A stretch of DNA of 64,000 bases from Gnetum montanum (taxonomy: Eukaryota > Streptophyta > Gnetopsida > Gnetales > Gnetaceae). Within the stretch, counting starts at the first letter, position 1. Each line of letters begins with the position of its first letter. A program made the translations under genes and the position numbers. The notes under the pieces are model-generated. The model saw nothing but the letters and a program-made list of their open reading frames with translations, was not told the DNA's origin and did not search any database. The stretch covers positions 253,990 to 317,989 of the forward strand of contig MNCI01010775.1 of assembly GCA_015680685.1 (NCBI GenBank), in the 5' to 3' direction. This document shows, piece after piece, positions 10,446 through 23,600 of the stretch.

Positions 10446-11158
10446 TGATATCGGTCCTACGATATCGGACCCACGATATTGGGTATGCAATATTGTGACC
10501 TAAGAAACGATATCAGATACACGATATCATGACTCCTATGCGGGCCTATAAACACACATGTAGGCACATGAAGGAAGGTAGTATTTTAGTTAGAAGTTAG
10601 TTTTCATTTTTAGTTCTTCTCAAACCTTTCTCCCAGTGCATGCCCGTGGTGTGATGATTATAATTGTACGATACCTTTATTCAAGTGTGACGTACTTGGA
10701 CACATACATGACCAAAAATAAAGATCGAGATTACTTTATCATTGCAACATTAACTTAGTTTAATTATTTAATTATTTTATTAATTAATACTACTTACCCT
10801 CAACTCTTATTAAATGCGGAATGAGTATGATTTAATCATGAGCATTTTAGTGTGACTACTTGGTAACCCAATAGCATACCTAGGACATGTGCTTGGTAAT
10901 CCCAGTGGTAGTCGTACATGAGGTCCAAGATGTATACAAATGATTAAGGAATGGATGCTCATCGTACTTAGGCTAGTTTAGACTCTCTCCTCCCATTTCC
11001 TATTAGCTTAAATCTCTCTCCCTTTTCCTCCTAGCTTAATTTCACTTATTTTCCATTGCCTCTAGGAGTAGCACTAGTTTAGGATTGCATCATACACCTC
11101 ACTTTGAACTAAAACATACATGATAAAGCAAATACTAGTCAAAGTGGGAAGATAGTGA
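10446..11158 (+). repeat. LTR-like end of element A/C type
   Basis: It starts TGATATCGG and holds six GATATC/AATATT-like units by 10530, then TATAAAC at 10547-10553. From about 10638 it aligns with the R/U5 part of the family-A LTR (CATGCC...GTGTGATG, TGTGATGTACTTGGACA-like, AATAAAGATC). Its U3 differs from LTR 261-1397, so it is a subfamily variant. It may be the 3' LTR of element A. The right end is cut by B2 sequence near 11158. Confidence 0.6.
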
Positions 11159-11159
11159 G

Positions 11160-13232
11160 AATTCAAAATAATAAGTCTTTGCATGGTGTGGTTCTCATGC
11201 AAAACACAAAAAAAATAGTGAGAATTCAAAGCACACCTCTTAGACAAAATAATCACTTAGGCTACAAGCACTGGTTATGGGACTAAATAAAAATGTTCCC
11301 TCTAACTAAAGCCCTTCATCGCTTCCTACTTTCTCAATTTTCCTTTTTTTCTGCATTTTCGTTTTGTCAGAATGGTGGTGACTCTTTGGCAGAATTATTC
11401 TTGTTACTTCAGGTGGATGGATTGGACAAATGTATTAATGTGAGGTCACTGGTGGTGGTTGGTTTGAGGCTGGACTTGGAATGAGATCTACTAAGTCACA
11501 TTAACCATTAACACATAAGGGGCTGTACACCACCTTGTCCTTGAAACTCTATCCATTCTCTTCTTTCCATCCTTCTTTTTCCATTTTTCACCTCATTGCC
11601 GGTTGTATCAATAGTCCATATTTTAGTTGATGCATTGTTTTCTTTTTGGTAAATTCTTGTGGTTAAAACTTTAACTCTTGCTTCCAAATGACATTTCCAG
11701 ATCCTATGGACTCTTTGAATGTGGAATTGTTAGGGCATTAAGTGCATGAGCCTGCTTTGGGGAGGACCCACTGACATTCCTTTTTGGGTATCAGTTAATT
11801 TCTTTTCCTTAAACATTTTCACAATCAAGTTTTATTTTGTTCATTTCCATCCCTGACATCCATTTTATTGATGTTACCGTTGTTTCTTTTTCTCCATCTT
11901 TTTTATTCCTTATCTTTTTCCATTCTTTCACTACCGTAGGTTCGCTCTTAGACATGGGGGTCCTGGTTCAATTTTTTCAATTTTCTCTTAATCCCTACAC
12001 CTCAGGTAGTCACCAGTATTATATCTCTAGATTTGCATTAGCCATATCAGAATAATGGGCCTTACACCAAGGAAAGGCATCAACTACATTATGATTCATT
12101 TACCCTTGCTAATTTAAGATTGTGTTGTATGTGTAGATGGTAATCATACACCAATGGATTGGATTTGCAAGAAACACTTGGAATGGACTGGTGCTGAAGC
12201 AGTTATGCAAGGAACAAGATTGATGATGCGTTTATGGATGGACAATGAAAGCCGTGATCTTGGCATTGTCAGCAACAGACTTCTTCTCTCTTCTCTCCCA
12301 GCTGCCAAATAAGGCTAGATGTCAAATGTGTTTAGTGTTCATTCTTGTTGTCATGAACACTAATTTTGTCATGTATTGTAATGATGATCCATTCACATGT
12401 CACCCCATTCACCATTAGTATCATTCAAGTCAATAATCCCATATCTTCCAAATGTTTTGTAAGGAACTCGAGGATGAGTTTTCATTCAGTCATGGGGGTA
12501 TGATGAGTCGCGATATCGCGTACAAGATATCGCATCCATGATATCGCAACCCGTCATCATGTCTATAAATAAGAGGTGGATTTCGATTATGTCATCATCT
12601 AGATTTATCTGCTTAGCCAAACTATAACATTTTTACTGTTCCAGGGTTAGAATAATTTCCATGTGTCCATAGTAGGAGTCTGAAAGTGAACGGATCTTTA
12701 TTTGAGCAAATTGTACCTGAGCAAACATTTGTGTATGATAATAAAGATGAACTTTCTAATAAACCTTGCAGCATGTGGACTAAGCTAAATAGGATTTAAT
12801 TACTGTTAAATGCTTAAATGCTTTCCTAGATAATTAATGTGTAACGCTTAATAACTGAGTGACGAGTAGCATTTGGTAATCCCAGTAGCGTTGCACTAGT
12901 TCAGGGTGTGAACAGCAAGTGGGAACAGATACTGATGCTAGGATACTTAGAACTTAGTTAGTGAGTAGTTAATGAAAGTTAGTCATTTAGTTCTCTTCAC
13001 CCTTCCTTATTAGCATAGGCATTAAAAAGACAAAAAATATAAAAATCACATACCTCAAGCTTACTTAACCATAAAACCATGACAATACAAGGAAGTTTGG
13101 GAGGATAATGATTAATTAACCTTAAGTATTCCATTAGGGCACGTAAGCACTTAGTCCTTGGAGTTCGACCAGATCATGCGTGAAATGCTCGTATTTGTAT
13201 GGTTGAGTGTAGGGGTACCTTGCCACTCGTCA
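11160..13232 (+). mobile_element. 5'-truncated Athila-like element B2 with 3' LTR
   Basis: 11160-12490 aligns with the 3' non-coding region of B1 (from about 6565) and 12501-13232 with its LTR. Gag, protease and pol are gone. The polypurine tract CAGTCATGGGGG is at 12487-12498 and a second copy, TAGACATGGGGG, at 11949-11960. The left junction has the 13-mer GTGAGAATTCAAA at 11155-11167 and again at 11218-11230, which hints at recombination through short homology. No target duplication is visible. Confidence 0.75.
12501..13232 (+). repeat. 3' LTR of B2
   Basis: 732 bp from TGATGAG to CTCGTCA. Only three GATATC units lie at 12511-12546, before TATAAATA at 12564-12571. The end has one change from the usual CTCATCA. 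The following bases (CTTTGCGAC) are not a primer site, so this is the outer, 3' LTR. Confidence 0.8.
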
Positions 13233-13805
13233 CTTTGCGACACTTTTTTCTTGATATATATTTTTTAATTTTTGTGTGATCGCTTTGGCACACTCTTCTT
13301 CCTCTTTTTTTGAATGCTTATTCTAGAGAAGTCGCCAACCTTTAAGCATGGGTGCATGTCTTTCTAGTGGGATCCCTAGAACAGCATTGGATTTTTTCAT
13401 TTTTTTGATTGGTGCCTTTATTACTCTTACTCCCAATTTTTATTAAATCTACAAGGATCTTAGTACAACTAGGCTACATGGTAACTCCTACAGATGTCAC
13501 CAGAGAGAATCCACAAGTCCCCTTGATGTCACACCCTGGTCATTCCTGCTTAGTCCATTCTACTTCAATCTAGGCATAATGAGCACAAAATTACTTTTAA
13601 TTTTTCATAATGACAAGAATATCACCATACCCAGAGTAGAACCTATTATTATTAGAATGGTTGGGTGGATGTGGTGGCCTCGCTGTCCAAATAATTAGTC
13701 ACCCGAGACTCAATAGCATAGAAAAACACCTCAACCGATGAGCCACATGAGTGCTTTATTCATAGATGAGATTACTCATAAAAGGATAAAAAGATAAAAC
13801 AACAA
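13233..13805. other. Unassigned spacer
   Basis: About 570 bp with no ORF of substance and no match I recognise in the window. It is T-rich up to about 13440. Nothing supports a gene. Confidence 0.3.
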
Positions 13806-14965
13806 GTGTTCATGCACAATTCAGTCGAATTCCATGGATGGGACTCGTTGTGCATCTAGATCATTATGCCTTGATTATAGTTTGTTGTCTTCCCAATTGG
13901 GCTAGTGATAGCTTTTTCGCATATGGTTTAGTCCAAAATAAGACATGATTCTTGATGTTGTTTGGCCCTAAGCTACTCCTAATGATAATAAAGAAATTGA
14001 TTATTTAATCTAATTAATAATGGAAATTAAATTCTAAACTAGCCTACATGTGATAAGTATCCATTCCTAACCTTCCACACATTCCTTGGACTTCGCGTAA
14101 CTACTATAGGGATTACCAAGTGTACCATTACTAGGTGTACCAAACGATAACACTACTAAGTTACCAAGTAATTATACTTAAGCACTCGCAATTAGTCATA
14201 CTCATTCCACATAATGAAGAAAATGATAAAGAGAAACAAATAATGAACATTAACTAAAGAAAGTAGTAAGCATTTAAGAAATTAAAAGTAGTAATAAAGC
14301 TAAGTGGATACTACAATGATGAAAGGAATCTTGATATTTATTGCTAAACATGTAACATGTCTAAGTACATCACACTCAAATAAGGATGTCATACAATCAC
14401 TTAACATCACATTGTAGGCATGCATTCAAAACTAACAAAACTTAAAATCTATCAAAATCTAGAATCTATCTATCTATCTATGTATATATCAACCATGCAT
14501 CCAAGTGTGGTATTTATAGGCTAGCACTGAAGGGGCAATAATGGATACCCAATATCACAACCTTGCAAAACATGATTCATCAATGTCAATATATTAGGTA
14601 CACACATAATTACAGTGTCCTAAACACTACTACATATGAGAAAGAGTTATAAGTAAAGAAAGGTTAAAGAATCTTAGACTTACTAGAACATGTCATGCAC
14701 TAGATTCCAAATAGGCTAGCCTATATCTAGGACTCCTAATCCAATCCACAACTAGATGAGTGCATATATCATTCCCAATAGATTTAGTATGTACTAAGTG
14801 GTGACTTCACTACTAGAATAACTATTTAGGTATTCGTCATGCCACTATGGACCATAACTTAAGCTAGGAAACCATGAAATTTTACATAAAATATAGTATT
14901 TCTAAGTAATTCCCTATGGGATAAGGCACAAAGTGAATCCTACATCATAATTAGGGTTGTTGTCA
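13806..14965 (-). repeat. Family-A LTR, minus orientation
   Basis: This is the reverse complement of 264-1345 with scattered substitutions. The TATA box reads on the minus strand at 14511-14518. The last 50 bp present in the plus copy (up to CTCATCA) are replaced by unrelated sequence below 13806, so the LTR is truncated there. Its upstream end at 14965 is only 5 bp from the stop codon of the minus-strand gene at 14971. I cannot say whether it is a solo LTR or one end of a broken element. Confidence 0.7.
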
Positions 14966-14970
14966 TGCTG

Positions 14971-17900
14971 TCATGGGTTATCTTCACCCACATCATCTTT
15001 GCCTGCATCGTTTTCTCCTACATCATTCCCTTCTGCATCACCTTCCTCTACACTACCTATGGCTACCTCTTCATTTTCACCCTCTACAGGCCCTACATCA
15101 TCATTTGGAGCCTACATCGTAAAAGTGAAGTAGTCAGGTAAAGCAACACAGGAAAGTTAGAATAGAGCATAAGCCTTAACACAGTAGAAAGTGACTAACC
15201 CAAGATGGCCCTGCATCCATCTCAAAGGGTATGTGATCTAAACCGAGCATAAGGTGATGCCAAACCTCCTCCTCCATGATATTTTTCCAATGCCTATCGC
15301 TTGGTTCAGTGTTTGCAGTAGCTTTCTCCTTTTTGATGATCGTCCATCTCGGCAGTCCTGAAGAAAAGGAGGTAGTAGCAGTCTCACCTCTGGGAAGATC
15401 CACTTCCCATTCAGAAGATTCACTGACCTTTACCTACTCCATGAACACTTTATAAGCTTTAGAAGTGCCGATGATTTTCACAAATGCTTCATAGGTAAAC
15501 ACCTTCACTGAAGCATCCCTGTATAGTTTGTGGTAGGTGGCACATTCTAGTTTATACATATGTTTATAGTTTTTTTGGGACTACCCCCACTTTTAAACTC
15601 TAGCATTGTAGTCTTTCCAATCCTGGTTCTTCTGAGCTAATAAGTCCATTTGCAGCCACTGTTCTATTATCTCCTAAGTGGCCACGTTATTTCACTGCAC
15701 GACTGTCTAGTATCTAGCATAATCTATGATAGTTGTGCACCAACTGCCATCATTGGTATCATGAGCTAGGACAAACTCATATCTAGATCAGACGTCTCCC
15801 ATTTCAGTGCTTAGTTCAGCCTTCTCTTTCTCAACCTTCTGGACCTGTTTGCATAGGTCCTCATTAACACGCCTACACTCCCACAAGGAGCGTGCTTAGT
15901 GCAAAGCACATTTGCTAGCCTCGTCGTATATTCAAAGGGGCACCTCAACCACTTTAGGTAGGAATGTAGGCACGACGCTAACATTCAACGTCCATGTCGG
16001 GTCCCACTTGAGTCAAGAGGCTATGACCACATAAAGAGCACATCAATCACATTAGTGTAGCAAAGTTAGCAATTTCAAGAACTCTAGCGTAGCAACACGA
16101 AAAAGCCTAGCATAGCTACTTTACTTACCGACTTCAGGATCGACCTATTTGAGGTGGTCGATCATGTCATCGATGACCCCTTGCATGAATGTAAGCTTGT
16201 CAGGGGTCTCGGCCCATGGTTTCAAGTGAATCAGAGGGGGTCCTGCAGCATTAACAGTGGTGTCTGTCATACAACCAAACGTGTTAGTAATGACCGAGGT
16301 GAACTGTGATAAGGCTGTTAGTAAAGAAAATGACATTATGAGGGCTCGTACCCAGGAAACCCTTGGGGGTAATAATGAGGGGATCACCCATCAACACATC
16401 ATCAAATATATTGTCAAACTCACCAACATCTAATTGCAGTTCCCCTCCTTTCTGACTCAAAACTATGGCAGCATCCTTAGCATTCATCTATTCCCCCAAT
16501 GTTGAATTGCATTCAACAAAGGGATCTCCAGCAAAAGTCCCTTCCAAGTTGATGCAGGCTTCTTCTTTATTTTCTAGTGCCTTTCCTTGTGAGGCACCAA
16601 CATCCTCTTCATCCATAGGAGACTCCTCTTTGTCTCCAAAAATATCCTCCTCATCAATAGGAGGATTTTCCTTGATGATAAGAGCCCCTTCCTTAGTGAT
16701 AGGAGCTCCTTCCCTCTTGACTGAGGCCCTTTTCTCTATGACTGGGCCCCCTGTGTCTTTATTTTTCACCCCCATCTTAGGTGCCAACACCTCTTTGTCA
16801 CCTTCTTCTTCTTCCTTTATCAGCAAAAAATATATTCATGTTATAGCTTATACTATGTTAGCTTGTAGTTGCTATGCTACGCTATGCTATCTAGCATAGC
16901 ATAGCATAGCGAACATCTAGTCAAAATAGGTGATGAAAAGAAAAACTTAGAAAAGGGAAGTTACCGATAAGAGGTTGTGTCCTGTGTAGCTTAAACCGTA
17001 GTGCCTTCCCCTCCTCTTCTTTCATACGGAGGGTCTGCTCAACTGGAGGATGCCTCCTTTGCTGCCACTTAGTGGCCACTATCTAAGCAATGAGACATTT
17101 CCCCTAAAATATGCTACCTATAGCAGCAGGGGCACCTCTCCTACATTGTCCTAGCCACAAAAGTTGTAGGCCACCCAATCCCTAGTTGTCATAGAAAATG
17201 ACTCCCCAATAGATTCTAGGGGATCTTGGGCTTGGGTGGTCTGAAGGATTTGGCAAATCCACGATTTGGAAATCTGGTTGCTATTTTGCATAACCCAGAC
17301 TTCATTCTCATGGACTACCAAAAACTCTGCGAAGGCATAGTGCACATTGAAGTGAGACTGTTGCTTCTTATGAAGTGTGAAGATTTCAGTTTGCAAGCCC
17401 TTGCACAGATACATAGCCTAGTTGTAGCAAGCCCCCTCTTCCATGACCTCCTGCATCACCTAAGCTTGTTCAATCCCAATGATCTTTCCTTGGGAAAGTA
17501 GCTAGGGGAAAGAACGAGCACGGAAGATGGGATAAACCTTTTTGGAGGCTCTCAAACTAACCTTCTCCATGGGGATCTCCTTTTGCTCTTTTGCAACCCC
17601 TAGCCACTCCTCAATATTCTCCTTCTGATGATTCACCTCTTTCTCGATCTTTGACCCTATGAGGATGCCATCAATGGGGACATCAAAAAGGTCCACGAAT
17701 AGCTGGTCATTGATTACAAGGACCACCTGCACACTCTATACACATGTGTGGAAGTGGTTTGCCTTGTTGGAAAAGGAGTCTGCTAGGGTGAGCATCTCAG
17801 CGGAAAGGACACTTGGATTCAGGGCTAGGAACAAATCCATGAGTCCAACATCCTGAAGGTTCTTGAGGAGGGATTCTGAGACCGTGCTGCATATCCAATG

Positions 17901-19600
17901 TTGGCTCTTATCTACCTCCCCATACTTGAAGTAGATGTTAGCCTCCTGGTTCCTAGAGGTTATCACCATCACCTCCTAGGACTTCTTCACCCCCATAGTA
18001 GTTAACATAAAAGCAAAAAATCATAAAACCAAAAAAATAAGTTAGGAAAAGCACCAATAGCAGGAAAAATGGTAATGATGCTCGAACATGTAGTAACTTA
18101 CTATTTAGCTTACCAGGTTTAAATGGTGATGGGAATGGCGAAAGATCAACCAAGACATATTCAACAGTGATCAGTTTAAAGGGTGTCCATCCCTCATCCA
18201 ACCAACTGAACTCCTTGCATCTTTTGTAAAGTCTAGGATACTAGGTTGGGTAGGTTTTGTACTCACCCCCACATTGTCCTATCACACTTGCGCATATATT
18301 CTCAGTGGAAGAAAACTCCTGCAATGCCATCTATGCTAAATTCAACACATTTGTATTTTTGTGAAGCCCATCCTCATTGATGAAAAACCTAGTAACAAAA
18401 ACACTGTTAACATTTGGCTAGCATAGCAAACATTACATAGTGTAACAGAACATGGTTACAAAACTCACCTTCCAGCACTGTAAACGGTTCTCAGTGGGTT
18501 TTGGAAGCATGTTTGCATGTGACGTGCAATAAACAAGGCGTTGTAGGGATGGTAGCAATTATACTTAGGCATCTCCTAGATCCAGGCCAAACACCTCAAA
18601 TTTTTGGGATGTTAATTGGATCCTTCTCCCTACCAACTGCTGATTGCCCCATCCGTCAAAAATCTCAGAATACCCTTACTTACCCTAGGCAACAGGGTTT
18701 CTGTTATGACAGCCACTACCTCCTCTTCCAGGTGTGATCAAATGATTACACTAAAGCATTGGAGGAGAAATTGTAGGAAATCCTACGCTCCCTCTTGAAA
18801 CCAGACCACTTGTTGTCCCATGCGCATGGGATGGAGGAACACTGGCCACTAGTTTGCTAATGCAGCATAGGATCCCGATGTTTTCTAGGATAATCAAAAT
18901 TGGCGTTAGTGCTACCATGCACAACACAATAGCAAATGTTAATGGCATGTTCAAGTGAAGTTCAAACATAGTGTAGAAAAACTGGCATTTCAATGGATAG
19001 CGTAGCATGATTCTCTACATATAGTGTAGCGAAAAACATGAAGGAAATAACGTAGAAAAATTAGCTTAGTGTAGCAACAAAGATATTGGCCCTAACAAAG
19101 CGATTAACATTACACCGTGATAGAACACGTGTTACAATATCACATCACACATGGCCAAACCCTCCTAAGGGTCCTATGCTACGTTATTTGCATGCCAAGT
19201 GGCTCAAATCATCCAAGCCGCTACAGTAATCACAACCGCAACGATGGTGGTCTAGGCAACCTTGAATGCAACATTAGCGTAACATCTGTGCATCTGCATA
19301 GCCGAAATGGCAACAGTGATAGTGTAAGGGCCAAAAAAATGACAACACAATGAAAGAAAAAAAACAGATAGCTAAACAGAATCATAGAAACAAAAACAAG
19401 AAGAGAAAAAAGCAATAATAGAGGCATAAAAAAAGAGGAAGCATAGTGGCCTACCGAGTCAACAGTGTCTCCTCAAGCACCGTGACGCGCTCCTGCGACA
19501 CATGCCCTAGCATTTTCATCACTTCGTCAACCTTGGTGAGTGGTGGGTGTTTGCGTTCTTTCCTGGGAGCCATCGTCTTGCTTGCTGACTCTTTCTTCAT
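14971..19600 (-). pseudogene. Multi-exon extra gene of a Tat element, minus strand
   Basis: I infer at least eight exons from GT...AG junctions and reading frame: 19600-19455 (MKKESASKTMAPRKERKH), one or two near 18850-18480, 18388-18267, 18220-18114, about 17990-16965, 16814-16352 (acidic), 16303-16129, 16020-15200 (coiled coil) and 15111-14971 (acidic tail, stop TGA). Donors include GTAAGT and GTGAGT. The long exon keeps one frame over about 1 kb with only TAG stops (for example 17738-17736), where Gln is plausible. Its block LFVDLFDVPIDG resembles plant transposon-associated (PMD or putative plant transposon protein) domains. Extra ORFs, sense or antisense, are known in Tat and Athila elements. 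The function is unknown. Hairpins in its introns also occur in the LTR-like region at 24390-25010, tying it to the Tat element. Confidence 0.6.
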
Positions 19601-19708
19601 TGCTACAGCAAACCACCTTGCTCTTTATTGGCAAAATTGCTTTGTGCTCTGAATGAGGTCTCTGCACTATTACGGTGAAAATGACGAGTTTACTAGGGGT
19701 TAATCCCT

Positions 19709-19716
19709 ATTTATAG
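19709..19716 (-). promoter_or_regulatory. TATA box of the minus-strand gene
   Basis: TATAAATA on the minus strand, in the context GGCTATAAATAGGG, 109 bp upstream of the ATG at 19600. Transcription would start roughly 30 bp downstream, giving an untranslated leader of about 80 bp. The gene therefore appears to have had its own promoter, divergent from pol. Confidence 0.6.
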
Positions 19717-19879
19717 CCACAATGGTGAAAATGAAACTTGTCATTCTCTTTCTCTATTTAATGTGGAGTATTCCGTGTAGTGTAGCATGCTTACCATGAC
19801 ATCGTAGCATTGTTCACATTAACACAGGTGGGCCTGGGCAAAAAGCCTTGACACACTTCAAGCTAGCCATTTTCCTTCA

Positions 19880-20215
19880 AAAAAAAATATTATGCATTTT
19901 AGGTGGTCCAAAAAGACCTTAAACTAGTACATAGTTTCAATCTAGTTAATAGTTTTTAATGACATTAAACTAGCAGTTTTGACCTTCTACGCATTTGCAG
20001 TCCACAATGACATAAAACTAGCGATTTCACATTTTTATATTAGTAGTTCTGCATTTTTACATTAGCAGCTTTCCATTCTTTATACTAGCAGTTTTACATT
20101 TTACGTCTAGGTAGTTTGCAATGACATTAAAGTAGTGATTTCGCATTTTTACATTAGCATTTTTGCATTTTTACATCTTAGCGGTCCACCATGATCTTAA
20201 ACTAGCAAATTTTAA
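19880..20215 (+). repeat. Minisatellite upstream of Tat pol
   Basis: Imperfect units contain ATGACATTAAACTAGC and short TTTACATTAGCAG-type segments. The core (CCACAATGACAT then AAAACTAGC) is the same as in the array at 23829-24091 on the other side of pol. Unit length is irregular here. Tandem repeats of this kind are known in Tat/Ogre-type elements. Confidence 0.6.
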
Positions 20216-20619
20216 GGTTTGCATCATACTTTACCGATTACATCTCATTGCTACTTTGCAAATTTTCACTATGCACGATTACTACCAACAGGTACCTCTT
20301 AACTAGACTTTCATCTCATTTTGGCAGGTTGAGCGAGAATGGAAATCCATCATGATTTCTCTTCACCTTTAGCTTTAGTAGGTCCACATGGCAAACTCGC
20401 AAGACAACTGAACCCAGATCTAATAGATTGGTAATCACTTGCAATTAGCATCATAGTGTCCTTAGAAGCATCCCCAAGCTGGCCTAAGCATCTGGTCCAA
20501 GCCCTAGATTTAGAGGCTAGGGATGTAACCAAGGATCCTCTCATCAAGATGCCTGTGACCACATCCAGTGGGGAGTTAAAAATGTTGAAACTTAGTTCCC
20601 TCCTAGATTCATAGATGCA
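20216..20619. other. Spacer between minisatellite and RT
   Basis: About 400 bp where gag and protease would be expected in a Tat element. I see no capsid core, zinc knuckle or protease motif, so those domains appear deleted. Weak coding signal begins toward 20600. Confidence 0.35.
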
Positions 20620-23600
20620 CAAAGCTGTAGCCAAAATTCTTCAATATAACATTGAATTCTTTGCATGGTCATACAGTGACATGCCGATTTTAGATCCGAG
20701 GTTGATATAGCACAACATCGTCTTAGACCCGCACATGAAAGAGGTTAAGCAGAAAGCTTGTAAGTTTAAACTAGAGATCGCACTAGCTGTACAGGATGAA
20801 ATCACTAAGCTATACTAGGCTGGTTTCATTGGGTAGTTGATTGCTTGGAATGGGTGTCAAACATCATTGTAGTTTCTAAGAAAATTGGAGGAATAAAAAT
20901 CTGTATAGACTTCTGAGATCTGAACAAGGCAATAATCAAAGAAAATTTCCCACTTCCAAGTATCGATCAACTCATTAACGCTACGGCTGGTCTCGCTTTG
21001 TTATCCTTCATGGATGGTTTCTCCGGCTACAACCAAATTCGCATTAACCCAGAGCATCAATTAACAACAACCTTCATGACCCCATTAGGTACCTTTTGTT
21101 ATACTATGATGCCTTTTGGACTCAAGAACGCTGGAGCAACCTACCAGCGAGCCATGACTTACATCTTTAGTGACTACATCTTAGGAAAGCTAAATGACTA
21201 CGTGGATGATATAGCGGTGAAATCTAAAGAAGCCACTGATCATTCCAATGATCTAGGTGTAGTCCTCAAGTGTTGCCAGATGCACGATTTACACCTCAAT
21301 CCTAAAAAGTGTGTCTTCGGGGTGAGAACCGGATGCATGTTAGGGTTTGTAGTATCAGAGGCTAGAATACGAGTGGACCCTGACAATGTCAAGGCCATTG
21401 TTAACCTGGAACCTCCTACAAACCTTAAAGAACTACGTGGGTTACAAGGTAGGGTATAGTTCATTCGAAGGTTTATAGCAAATTTGACTAACAAGTTACA
21501 CCCCATGCAACATCTATTGAAGAAAGGGGTTAACTTCAAATGGACACCACAATGCCAACAAGCCTTCGATGATTTGAAGAAAGACCTCTTGCACCTCCCA
21601 GCTATTTACCCACCACAGAGGAATAGGCCTTTCTTCATCTACCTTGCCACCTCAAACACATCTATTGTGGCACTATTATGTCAGAAATAGGATGATATTT
21701 CTGAGATACCAGTCTACTACCTAAGTCATGCACTGATAGCATATGAAGCAAAATACAATGAGATGGAGAGAAACTACCTTGCTTTAGTGTTTGCATTGAA
21801 GATGTGGAGACATGACTTGTTTCATAGAAAAATTAACATTATTTGCAAGAGCAATATACTCCAGGCTATCACACACAATTTATATGAAAGCAGTAGGATA
21901 GCCCAGTGGAAAGCAATAATAGCAGAATTCATTTTGCATTATGTGAGTCAATCATTAATGAAAGGTCAAGAAATAGCAATGCAACTTACGACCTTACCCA
22001 TTGACGACCAAGTGATCATAGATCTTGAATTCCCAAATGAGCATGTTAGCACTATCAACGCCGTCCCATCGCATCTTGGAGCTACTTTACACTTTGACAA
22101 TGCCTCGATCGCACAAGGGGATAGTGTGGATATTGTCATTTCATTCCCCTCTAATGAAATACATCCTTTAGCTTATTGTTTTATGTTCTCTTGTACAAAC
22201 AACATGGCAGAGTATGAGGGGTTACTTAGGGGCCTTCTAGTAGCCCAAGCATTAAGCATACAACACCTAGAAATTCGTGAAGATTCACAACTAGTTGTGA
22301 ATCAAATCCCCAAGGTCTACACCTACAAAGCTACACACCTACAACCCTACTGTGACTTAGCAAAAACTTTGCTCAAACAGTTTGCAAATATGGATGTGCA
22401 ACATGTGCCATGCAATGAAAATACTGTAGCAGATGCCTTGGCCACCCTACCATTGAATATTCCATCACACTTGTTCTAAAGTTTGCCAAACTCGATTACC
22501 AAGTGTATTGAGGCTATCACTCAAGCGATACATGTGGCCTCTATTAGTGCTGCGAATACCAAAGGGTGGTATGCCAACATTAAAGCCTACCTGCAACATG
22601 GCGAGCCCCCAAGCGGATTGATATCTACCCAAAGAGATGTAATTCGTAAGTGTGCTTGGCAATATGTGCTCATGGGAGACAACACCCTGTGTAGATGCTC
22701 CTATGACGGGATATTGCTGGCATGCATAAATGAGTAGCAAGTGCAAAAGGTGGTTAATGAAGTACATGAGGGACTGTGTGGTGGACACATAACACCTAGG
22801 GCTATCGTCGTAAAAATCAGACATCTAGGGTACTATTGGACTCACATGGAGTGTGGTTGCCTAGCCAAAGTCAAGACGTGTGACACATGCCAAAGATATG
22901 CAAATCTCATACATGTTTCACCTACAAAGCTGCATCCAACATAGATTACGTGGCCTTTTTGATGATGGGGACTAGACCTCATAGGACCTATCATGCCTAA
23001 GTCCTTTGTAGGGAATAGCTTCATCATCACCGCCACTGAGTATTTTACTAAGTGGGTCGAGGCTATTCACCTAAGGAAGATAACATCTCAGTAGATTTTC
23101 CACTTCATCTTGGATAACATCGTGACAAGGTTTTGGCTTCCCATGACTATTGTGACCAACAACGGGCCACAGTTTGGTAGTATGGAAACCCGAACCTTCT
23201 GTAGCAATCTTGGCATCAAACAATCATTCTCCTTGCCATATTACCCATAGGGAAACGGGCAAGCAAAAACTACAAATAAGTCCATCATCAACTTGCTAAA
23301 GAAGATGCTGGACAATAGCAAGAGGCAATGGCATGAGCAAATCCTCTATGTGCTATGGGCATATAGAACGACATGCAAGACTGCAATAGGTAAGACACCT
23401 TATAATCTTATTTATGGATCTAAAGCAATGTTACCTCTTGAGTTGCAGGTGCCATCACTTCGGATGATCCTATCAAATGTCGTGAGTTAAGCCCAAAACA
23501 ATGAGTTGAGGATCATCGACCTTGACTCAATAGAAGAGGAGCGTGCACAAGAATTGGGTCGCATAGAGCATTACCAGAATAAGCAAAAGTAAAAGCATCA

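Noticed and set aside
21240-21539. Minus-strand ORF opposite Tat RT
   Set aside because: It lies wholly within the RT coding sequence on the other strand and has no domain.
22465-22824. 119-codon minus-strand ORF opposite Tat integrase
   Set aside because: It is antisense to the integrase N-terminal region and explained by the codon composition of the sense frame.
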